Assembly: GCA_013202595.1 (NCBI GenBank)
Contig: JABMPV010000250.1
Location: 1 to 8,376 of the forward strand
Length of the DNA stretch: 8,376 bases
Origin: a bacterium
Lineage (GTDB): Bacteria > Actinomycetota > Acidimicrobiia > Spongiisociales > UBA11373
Direction: 5' to 3'
Position numbers and translations under genes: made by a program. Numbering within the stretch: position 1 is the first letter of the stretch; each line of letters begins with the position of its first letter. Positions 1 to 5,764 of the stretch are shown piece by piece. Below the pieces are notes generated by a model. The model had not been told where the DNA came from. It ran no database searches and saw only the letters and a list, made by a program, of their open reading frames with translations.

Positions 1-684
1 CACACCTCCAAGTGGTACCCGGGCCGATCGTGGGCCAACGAATGCGACCCTGAGACGCTGGCAGACCTCTTCGTGGCCGACGTGGAGGACGGGATCGACC
101 GCTTCGACTACCAGGGCCCTGTGGTGGCACGAACCCCGCATCGGGCAGGGCTCATCAAGGTCGGGGCCCTCCAGGAGATCCTCGACGATCGGGACCGCAG
201 GGTCTTCGCCGCTGCCGCGGAGACCCATCGCCGCACCGGCGTGCCCATCCTCACCCACTGCGAGGAGGGCCGCGGCGGCCTGGTGCAGATCGACCTGCTG
301 TCGACGTTCGGGGTGGATCCCGCACATGTGGTCTTGTCACACACCGACAAGGTCGCCGACGTCCGATATCACCTGGATCTCATCGACTCAGGGGTGAGCC
401 TCGAGTTCGATCAGGCGCTCCGCCACCCGATCACGCCCGACTCCACCACATTGCATTTGGTGGCCACCTTGACGGAGGCCGGCAAGGCCGCCCACCTCAT
501 GCTGGGGACCGATGGCGCACGGAGATCGATGTGGTCGGCCTACGGTGGATCGCCAGGACTCGCCTCGCTGATGACCGGGGTGATCCCGACGCTCGCCGAC
601 ATGGGCGTGGACCGAACTGCACTCGATCAGATCCTCATCGTCAACCCTGCCCGCTTCTTCGCCTTCGCCCCGGAGGACCCATGA
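1..684 (+). CDS. Phosphotriesterase-family metal-dependent hydrolase, likely lactonase (5' partial)
   Basis: The frame is open from the first base, so the gene begins upstream; 227 codons are visible. Family members are usually about 320-350 residues, so about 100 N-terminal residues, including the HxH metal pair, lie outside the window. Visible binuclear-metal ligands of the TIM-barrel amidohydrolase fold are, by window codon: Lys53 in LIKVG (the residue normally carbamylated), His86 in LTHCEEG, His114 in VLSHTDK and Asp171 in LGTDGAR. Their order and spacing fit PF02126. Most bacterial homologues in sugar operons are thought to hydrolyse lactones rather than organophosphates; lactonase activity here is inferred from the dehydrogenases, SMP-30 protein and epimerase-like protein that follow. 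The product should be cytoplasmic, though the missing N-terminus could hide a signal peptide. The stop TGA (682-684) overlaps the next gene's ATG, suggesting translational coupling. The family call is firm; the substrate is unknown. Confidence 0.88.
   Translation, partial: HTSKWYPGRSWANECDPETLADLFVADVEDGIDRFDYQGPVVARTPHRAGLIKVGALQEILDDRDRRVFAAAAETHRRTGVPILTHCEEGRGGLVQIDLLSTFGVDPAHVVLSHTDKVADVRYHLDLIDSGVSLEFDQALRHPITPDSTTLHLVATLTEAGKAAHLMLGTDGARRSMWSAYGGSPGLASLMTGVIPTLADMGVDRTALDQILIVNPARFFAFAPEDP
672..677 (+). promoter_or_regulatory. Shine-Dalgarno sequence for the zinc alcohol dehydrogenase
   Basis: GGAGGA lies inside the end of the phosphotriesterase gene, three bases before ATG at 681. 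The spacing is short, but the motif strength and the ATGA overlap favour 681 over in-frame starts further upstream, which would place about 50 residues without family similarity ahead of the domain. Confidence 0.55.
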
Positions 685-1712
685 ACATTCCCGAGATCAC
701 AGTCGCAGTCGGCAAACTGGCGGCCGGAGTAGGCCATGTCGGCCTTCGTGACCAGCAGGTTCGACTGCCGGGACCGGGTGAGGTGCTCCTGGAGGTGATC
801 GCCTGCGGAATCTGTGGCACCGATACCCATATCGTCGACGACGAGTTCCCGTCGGAGCCGCCCGTCACCATGGGGCACGAGGTCACGGGAGAAGTCGCCG
901 TGCTGGGCGATGGAGTCGGCCCGGAGTGGCTCGGCGCCAGAGTGGCGTGCGAGACGTACTTCTCGGTGTGCGGTGAGTGCCAGCGGTGCCGCGACGGCAC
1001 ACCCAATCTGTGCGCAGGACGACGGTCGATCGGGTCGCGGGAGGACGGCGGGTTCGCCAGGTGGATGACCATCCCGGCGAGGAACCTCTGGCGCCTTCCC
1101 GATCGGGTGGGCCGTGTGGCTGGAGCGCTCGCCGAGCCACTGGCATGCGTCACCAGGTGCCTGTTCGACCCGCCGGTCGTCGATGCCGGAGACAGCGTCC
1201 TGGTGGTCGGCCCCGGCACTATGGGGGTCTTGACCGCGCAGTGCGCACGGGCGGCGGGCGGGGTCGTCACCCTGGTGGGCCTGGAGCGAGATCGGCACCG
1301 TCTCGATCTCGCCGGGTCCCTCGGTATCGCCACCCGGGTCATCGGACCCGATGACGACCTCGGCCTGTTCGATGTCGTCGCGGAAGCGTCCGGACATCCC
1401 GGCGGGGCAACCACAGCCTTCGGCGCGGTGCGCAAAGGCGGCCGGTACGTCCAGGTGGGCATCTTCGGCAAGCCCATCACCGTCCCCTTCGACACGATCC
1501 TGTTCCATGAGCTCATCGTGAACTCGGGCAACGCCACGACCCCGGGTTCCTGGCGTCGGGCGCTGATGCTGCTCGAAACCGGCCTGGTCGACCTCGACCC
1601 GCTGATCACCGACGTCATGCCACTGTCCGAGTGGAGTGCCGCCCTGGACGCCACCAGGGCAGGAAGCGGCATGAAGATCGTCATGGACCCCAGAGCGGAT
1701 GCATCAGAATGA
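681..1712 (+). CDS. Zinc-dependent medium-chain alcohol/polyol dehydrogenase
   Basis: This 343-residue protein of the sorbitol/threonine dehydrogenase branch of the MDR superfamily should oxidise a secondary alcohol of a sugar or polyol with NAD(P)+. The N-terminal GroES-like domain holds the catalytic zinc ligands Cys45 (GICGTD), His66 and Glu67 (GHE), with Glu152 (AEP) as the usual nearby acidic residue. The structural-zinc lobe has four cysteines at 97, 100, 103 and 111. A Rossmann domain starts near residue 171, with the glycine motif GPGTMG at 177-182. Length matches the family. ATG 681 overlaps the upstream stop (ATGA), and the frame extending further upstream shadows the phosphotriesterase gene. 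In this operon it probably acts on a sugar or on an intermediate from a neighbouring enzyme. Exact substrate and cofactor cannot be read from the sequence. Confidence 0.93.
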   Translation: MNIPEITVAVGKLAAGVGHVGLRDQQVRLPGPGEVLLEVIACGICGTDTHIVDDEFPSEPPVTMGHEVTGEVAVLGDGVGPEWLGARVACETYFSVCGECQRCRDGTPNLCAGRRSIGSREDGGFARWMTIPARNLWRLPDRVGRVAGALAEPLACVTRCLFDPPVVDAGDSVLVVGPGTMGVLTAQCARAAGGVVTLVGLERDRHRLDLAGSLGIATRVIGPDDDLGLFDVVAEASGHPGGATTAFGAVRKGGRYVQVGIFGKPITVPFDTILFHELIVNSGNATTPGSWRRALMLLETGLVDLDPLITDVMPLSEWSAALDATRAGSGMKIVMDPRADASE

Positions 1713-1756
1713 CCCGGACCGGTGCGCAGTCCACAGAGAGGGCAACCGATGAATGA
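1709..1756 (+). other. Possible 15-codon bridging leader ORF
   Basis: An ATG at 1709 overlaps the dehydrogenase stop (ATGA). It opens 15 codons encoding MTRTGAQSTERATDE and ends with TGA at 1754-1756, five bases past the start of the short-chain dehydrogenase. It spans the only real gap in the left operon and could relay terminating ribosomes to the next start. There is no similarity evidence, and ORFs this short arise easily by chance. Confidence 0.2.
1736..1742 (+). promoter_or_regulatory. Shine-Dalgarno sequence for the short-chain dehydrogenase
   Basis: GAGAGGG ends six bases before ATG 1749. It decides the start of the short-chain dehydrogenase: an in-frame GTG at 1722 lies ahead of this motif and would add nine residues atypical of the family. 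Confidence 0.6.
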
Positions 1757-2558
1757 ACGTCTTCCCGGCGGCACGGACCGCACCGCGCTGGTCGGCCCGA
1801 GCGCCGTGGTCACCGGAGTATCCAATGGCATCGGCAGTGCCATCGCCGTTGCCCTCGCAGAGGAAGGAGCCAACATCGTCGGGTGTTACGGCTCGGACCA
1901 CGAGGGGGCCGACAGGGTCCGCTCCCAGATCGAAGCGACGGGCCGCGAGGCCGTCATCTTCCAGGGTGACACCGGCGACCCGGCCACTGCCGATAGCCTC
2001 GCCTCCGAGGCGATCACTCGCTGGGGATCACTCGACATCTGGGTCAACAATGCCGCCCGGTTGATGGTGAAGCCACTCGTCGACACGACCAACGACGACT
2101 GGCACGGCCTGCTGGCCGCCAATCTGCACGGCTTCTTCTACGGATGCCGTGCTGCCGCCCGGATCATGTACGGGCAGCGCAGCGGCCGAATCATCAACAT
2201 CACCTCCGCGGCCGACGTGCTGGTCGTACCCAACCTGGGCGCGTACATCACGGCCAAGGGCGGCATCATCGGCCTGACCAAGACGCTGGCACTGGAGGCT
2301 GCTGAGCACGCCGTTACCGTCAACGCTGTTTCTCCGGGCGCCATCGACACCCCACTGAACGCCACCGCGTACACGCCAGAGGTGCGCGAGACCTATGGGC
2401 AGCGCATTCCCCTCGGCCGACTCGGAGGTGAGGACGAGATCGCCGATGTGGTCGTTTTCGTGGCCTCGAACGCCTCGCGGTACCTCACCGGCCAGGAGAT
2501 CGTGGTCGACGGCGGCCTGGTCATCAACGGCGACGTCGGCCACGCCCTGGACGAGTGA
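1749..2558 (+). CDS. Classical short-chain dehydrogenase/reductase (glucose/galactose dehydrogenase-like)
   Basis: This is a 269-residue classical SDR with every expected motif: the cofactor motif TGVSNGIG at 22-29, NNAA at 100-103, and the catalytic tetrad Asn125, Ser153, Tyr166 and Lys170 (YITAK). The C-terminal YLTGQEIVVDGG signature is near the end. About 17 residues precede the first strand, slightly longer than usual. The family reversibly oxidises hydroxyl groups; sequences of this type include sugar 1-dehydrogenases (aldose to lactone), 3-ketoacyl reductases and polyol dehydrogenases. Sugar 1-dehydrogenation is favoured because the next gene, overlapping by one base, encodes an SMP-30 lactonase that would hydrolyse the lactone formed. 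That pairing is inference. The start at 1749 follows a well-placed GAGAGGG; the 36-base gap to the upstream dehydrogenase shows no clear promoter. Confidence 0.93.
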   Translation: MNERLPGGTDRTALVGPSAVVTGVSNGIGSAIAVALAEEGANIVGCYGSDHEGADRVRSQIEATGREAVIFQGDTGDPATADSLASEAITRWGSLDIWVNNAARLMVKPLVDTTNDDWHGLLAANLHGFFYGCRAAARIMYGQRSGRIINITSAADVLVVPNLGAYITAKGGIIGLTKTLALEAAEHAVTVNAVSPGAIDTPLNATAYTPEVRETYGQRIPLGRLGGEDEIADVVVFVASNASRYLTGQEIVVDGGLVINGDVGHALDE

Positions 2559-3406
2559 TGTCACACGCGCTCTCCGTGGAGGTCCTGGTCGACGGGTTGG
2601 ATCACCCCGAAGGAGTGGCCTTCGATCATGCTGCAGGGGTGCTCTACGCCGGTGGAGAGGCCGGCCAGATCTACACCGTCGATCCCGACGGACGGACCTT
2701 CGCGGAGATCGCCAGGACACCCGGGTTCGTCCTCGGCCTCGCCGTGGACGGCCGGGGCCGGTTGGTCGTCTGCGACTCCGGTGACTCCGCCATCTGGGTG
2801 TTCGACGGGGGACTCACCCGATTGATCCACCAGGTGGAGGATCGCCGGTTGGTGCTTCCCAACTACCCGGCTTTCGGCCCGGACGGGACCCTCTACTTCT
2901 CGGACTCGGGCGCGTGGAAGGCCGACGACGGTGCCGTCATGGCCGTGGCACCCGACGGTGCCGCCACCGTGCTCGACACCACACTGAACAGGTTCCCCAA
3001 TGGATGCGCCGTGACGCCCGACGGGTCGGAGTTGTGGATGATCCAGTCGCTCGGCCCCGATGTCAGCCGCATCGACCTCGTCCACGGAGGGCCGCCCGAG
3101 ACCGTGATCACCCTCCCGGGGACCGTGCCGGACGGCATCGCTTTCACCGAAGAGGGCGGGGCGATCATCAGTTGCTACCGACCCGACCGGATCTACTACC
3201 TGGACCCCGGTGGTCGACTCGAGGTGCTGGCAGAGGATTCTCAAGGGACGCTGCTCGCCGCGCCCACCAACATCGCCTTCCTGGGAGGCAACCGCATGTC
3301 CATGGTGTCGGCCAATCTCGGCCGGTGGCACCTGACGCTGTTGGACCTGGATCTGGCCGGAGTGATCCCCCATGCTCCGGCCACATGGGCGGCGGACGCC
3401 CGATGA
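2558..3406 (+). CDS. SMP-30/gluconolactonase/LRE-family sugar lactonase
   Basis: This 282-residue protein matches the six-bladed beta-propeller lactonase family (PF08450) in length and layout. The four residues expected to bind the single divalent cation are present in order: Glu18 (HPEGVAF), Asn102 (LPNYPAF), Asn148 (FPNGCAV) and Asp192 (VPDGIAF). Repeated PDG turns (at 108-110, 132-134, 154-156) mark the blades. Known members open aldonolactones to aldonic acids. No signal peptide is seen, so it should be cytoplasmic and could act on the lactone made by the dehydrogenase just upstream. ATG 2558 overlaps the upstream stop by one base (TGATG); a GTG one codon earlier is also possible. No strong Shine-Dalgarno is visible, so coupling to the upstream gene is likely. 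Substrate is undetermined. Confidence 0.9.
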   Translation: MSHALSVEVLVDGLDHPEGVAFDHAAGVLYAGGEAGQIYTVDPDGRTFAEIARTPGFVLGLAVDGRGRLVVCDSGDSAIWVFDGGLTRLIHQVEDRRLVLPNYPAFGPDGTLYFSDSGAWKADDGAVMAVAPDGAATVLDTTLNRFPNGCAVTPDGSELWMIQSLGPDVSRIDLVHGGPPETVITLPGTVPDGIAFTEEGGAIISCYRPDRIYYLDPGGRLEVLAEDSQGTLLAAPTNIAFLGGNRMSMVSANLGRWHLTLLDLDLAGVIPHAPATWAADAR

Positions 3407-4389
3407 CGCTCGACGGGGGGTTGACGGCGGGGCGTCTGACCAACATCGATGCAGTGGCCCAGGTGCGCGAGTCGATCATCTCCTCCGGCCCCGGCGCCGG
3501 GATGCGAGCCATCGACGTCCAGGTCTGGGATGGCGTCGCCTGCCGCATCTACCCCGACCGGGGACTCGACATCGGCCAGGCCTGGTACCGCGGGGTACCT
3601 CTCGCCTGGATCTCACAGATCGGTGAGGCCGGTCCACTGCACGACCTCCAGGGTGCCGACTGGAGTACGGCTTTCGGTGGCGGCCTGATGACCACCTGCG
3701 GCCTGCGCAACGTCGGCGCGCCCTCGGAAGGACATGGCCTGCACGGCACCTACTCCCACCTCCCCGCGGCCGATGACACCGTGGAACGAACCCTCTCTGA
3801 CGCCGGGGGAACCGTGACGGTCCGGGGCGTCATCGACGACCCGGAGCCACCTGCTCACTTCCGGGTCGAGCGAACCATCACCTTCTCGATCGGGACCGGT
3901 CGCGTGGAGGTCGAGGACGTCGCGGCCAATCTCGGTCATGAGAAGGCGCCGGCACCGCTGCTCTATCACCTCAATTTCGGGTATCCGCTGTGGGCCCCGC
4001 CCGCACGCCTCGAGATCCCTGTGGCGTCGACCACGGCCAGGGACACGGCCTCGGAGGTGGCCCTCGACACATGGCACCTCCCGCCCGACGTCGCGGAGCA
4101 AGCCGAGCGAGTGCTCGAGCACGACCTGGGGCCCGACCTGGAGTGGGGCAACGCCCGCATCTCCAATCCAGACCTGGGCATCGAGGTCACCATCGGTTGG
4201 GATCGAACCAGCCTCCCGCGGCTCAATCAGTGGCTCGACCCGAACCCCGGGATGTCTGTCCTCGGTGTCGAACCGGCCAACTGCTCGACACGCGGCCGGG
4301 CGTTCGACCGCGCCGCAGGAATCATGCCGTTCCTCGGCCCCATGGAACGCAGGGTCACCAGGGTCTGCATCGAAGCAGGTGGCATGTGA
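3403..4389 (+). CDS. DUF4432 aldose-1-epimerase-like protein
   Basis: This 328-residue protein is recognised as the DUF4432 branch of the galactose-mutarotase beta-sandwich superfamily by PDRGLDIG (51-58), the glycine-rich GGGLMTTCGLRNVG (91-104), HGLHGTYSHLP (110-120), LLYHLNFGYPL (185-195) and VEPANC (288-293). By analogy with GalM, which uses a His and a Glu, His188 and Glu289 are candidate catalytic residues; this is inference. The likely role is interconverting sugar anomers, or another epimerisation, so that the dehydrogenase/lactonase pair gets its substrate. Members are poorly characterised. ATG 3403 overlaps the SMP-30 stop (ATGA) and gives a normal family length; the open frame running back to about 2914 is out of frame with, and overlaps, the lactonase gene and is taken as spurious. 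No signal peptide. Confidence 0.87.
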   Translation: MTLDGGLTAGRLTNIDAVAQVRESIISSGPGAGMRAIDVQVWDGVACRIYPDRGLDIGQAWYRGVPLAWISQIGEAGPLHDLQGADWSTAFGGGLMTTCGLRNVGAPSEGHGLHGTYSHLPAADDTVERTLSDAGGTVTVRGVIDDPEPPAHFRVERTITFSIGTGRVEVEDVAANLGHEKAPAPLLYHLNFGYPLWAPPARLEIPVASTTARDTASEVALDTWHLPPDVAEQAERVLEHDLGPDLEWGNARISNPDLGIEVTIGWDRTSLPRLNQWLDPNPGMSVLGVEPANCSTRGRAFDRAAGIMPFLGPMERRVTRVCIEAGGM

Positions 4390-5057
4390 GCCGGAACTCT
4401 CCTCTCCCGGGGGTGATCTTCGACCTCGACGGGACCATCGCAGAGACCCACCCGATGGCGATCTCGCTGATCGGCGGGACGATTGCCTCCCACGGGGGGC
4501 CCGACCTGACACCGGAGCAGGTCATCGCCCTGTTCGGACCAAACGAGCAGGGCGTGTTCCGCAACGCACTCGGAGACGCGTGGGTTCCGGCATGGGAGGC
4601 CTACCTCTCGGAGTACGTCGAAGCGCACAGCGCCTGCCCCGAGCCATTCCCCGGGATGCTCGACATCCTCGAGGCCCTCACTGCACGGGATTGCCGGATC
4701 GGGCTCATCAGCGGGAAGACGAGGACCACGGCGATGCTCTCGCTCGAGGTCCTCGGCATCGCCCATCACTTCTCCGGTGTCCAGGGCGGTTCCATCGATG
4801 GGATCATCAAGGCCGACTGCATCCGCACCCTCGCCGCCGACTGGGGCATCGCCTGCGAGCGCCTCGCATATGTCGGCGACACCGCGTTCGACATTCGCGA
4901 GTCCCGGGCGGCCGGAGTCACCGCCGTTGCCGCCGCCTGGTCGGCGTACGCGGACAGAGAAGCTCTGACCATCGAGGGGCCAGATGTCTTGTTCGACGAC
5001 CTAGCGGCGTTCGCCGAGTGGCTCGGCGTGCCGAGGCTCACCGTATCGCCCGGCTAA
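4386..5057 (+). CDS. HAD-superfamily phosphatase, phosphoglycolate/beta-phosphoglucomutase-like
   Basis: This 223-residue protein has all four HAD motifs: motif I DLDGT with nucleophile Asp13 and acid/base Asp15, motif II Ser109 (LISGK), motif III Lys142 (IIKAD), and motif IV GDTAFD with Asp165 and Asp169. A helical C1 cap lies between motifs I and II, roughly residues 20-85. Members of this size usually hydrolyse a phosphate monoester (phosphoglycolate, sugar phosphates); some are phosphomutases. In this operon it may dephosphorylate a sugar phosphate or clear a toxic phosphorylated by-product. GTG 4386 is chosen because it overlaps the upstream stop (GTGA), has AGGTGG at 4377-4382, and leaves a normal short lead into motif I. 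The stop TAA at 5055-5057 overlaps the converging deaminase gene by four bases, leaving no room for an intergenic terminator. Confidence 0.9.
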   Translation: MSRNSPLPGVIFDLDGTIAETHPMAISLIGGTIASHGGPDLTPEQVIALFGPNEQGVFRNALGDAWVPAWEAYLSEYVEAHSACPEPFPGMLDILEALTARDCRIGLISGKTRTTAMLSLEVLGIAHHFSGVQGGSIDGIIKADCIRTLAADWGIACERLAYVGDTAFDIRESRAAGVTAVAAAWSAYADREALTIEGPDVLFDDLAAFAEWLGVPRLTVSPG

Positions 5058-5764
5058 TCGGCCATCAATCGCGCCGCATCGGCGTCGGCCAGGACCAGGG
5101 TCCGCGGGTGGTGCTGGAGAAACGACGCCGGCACCCCGGGCTCTACCGGCCCGGTCAATGCTCGATGAAGGATGTCCGCCTTGTGCTCGCCGGTGGCCAG
5201 GAGCCATATCTCGTGAGACGCAAGGATCTCGCTCATGCCGAGAGTGGCCCCGCGCCGCGGAGTCTCCCCTTCGCCATATCCGGCCGCGACCCGGGTGGTC
5301 ACGGGATGCAGGGACACCACCCGGGTGATGCTGTCGGCCGCCGCCCCCGGCTCGTTCAGCCCTAGGTGGCCATTGGCGCCGAGCCCCAGCAGGGTCAAGT
5401 CCAGACCGGCCGACTCCACGACCGACCTATAGCGAGCGCACTCATCGTCGAGCGAGTCTGCATCCACATCCAGCCGATCGAGAGTGCGGGGGGGGTGATC
5501 GAGCAGATCGAGGAGATCCCTCTTCAGCATCTCGTCGCATCTCGCCCGATGCCCCGGCGGTAGAACGAACTCGTCGAGCAGGAAGACATCGGTCTCGTTC
5601 AACCGCCCACCCATGGCGGCGAATGATCGATACACCGGAATCGGCGTGCTCCCCGTCGGAAGACAGAGACGCCGGCCGGGCTCCTGCTCGAGTCGCAGGG
5701 CCAGGAGCGCCCCGACATGGGCGCCCCACTCGCCGGCGGCTGTGACCTCCAGCACCGCGCTCAC
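5054..5764 (-). CDS. Amino-sugar-6-phosphate deaminase/isomerase, NagB/AgaI type
   Basis: This 236-residue protein of the glucosamine/galactosamine-6-phosphate deaminase family should convert amino-sugar-6-phosphate to ketose-6-phosphate plus ammonia. Motifs: LPTGSTP (35-41) for phosphate, LDEF (63-66) holding the catalytic acid/base Asp64, GLGANGHLGLNEPG (127-140) with His133 and Glu138, LGMSEIL, GEHKADIL and PASFLQHHP. Classical NagB has Asp where Asn131 stands (DGH); the NGHLGLNEPG and PASFL forms resemble AgaI as I remember it, so galactosamine-6-phosphate is a serious alternative substrate. It is shorter than E. coli NagB (266 residues), again closer to AgaI. The GTG start at 5764 overlaps the oxidoreductase stop (GTGA on the minus strand). 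A 6-phosphogluconolactonase is less likely because the deaminase motifs are present. Deaminase activity is inferred from family and from the deacetylase two genes upstream. Confidence 0.87.
   Translation of the reverse strand: MSAVLEVTAAGEWGAHVGALLALRLEQEPGRRLCLPTGSTPIPVYRSFAAMGGRLNETDVFLLDEFVLPPGHRARCDEMLKRDLLDLLDHPPRTLDRLDVDADSLDDECARYRSVVESAGLDLTLLGLGANGHLGLNEPGAAADSITRVVSLHPVTTRVAAGYGEGETPRRGATLGMSEILASHEIWLLATGEHKADILHRALTGPVEPGVPASFLQHHPRTLVLADADAARLMAD

Noticed and set aside
641..1876. Long antisense open frame (411 codons) opposite the zinc dehydrogenase, and similar ones at 627-1508, 2028-2720, 2561-3373 and 3613-4512
   Set aside because: Translations are low-complexity Arg/Pro/Ser/Gly strings with no family motifs, opposite genes with complete catalytic motifs. 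They are typical shadows of high-GC coding DNA.
2914..3402. N-terminal extension of the DUF4432 frame over the SMP-30 gene, suggesting a fusion
   Set aside because: The extension is Arg-rich shadow sequence with no domain, and an ATG at 3403 overlaps the upstream stop and gives a normal family length.
3990..4385. N-terminal extension of the HAD frame into the DUF4432 gene
   Set aside because: The HAD motif I begins 12 residues after GTG 4386; the upstream part is non-homologous shadow sequence.
1..5057. Assignment of the left operon to the sulfoquinovose Entner-Doudoroff pathway
   Set aside because: An SDR dehydrogenase, an SMP-30 lactonase and a mutarotase-like protein fit loosely, but no dehydratase, aldolase or sulfoquinovosidase is in the window, and no diagnostic residues were checked.
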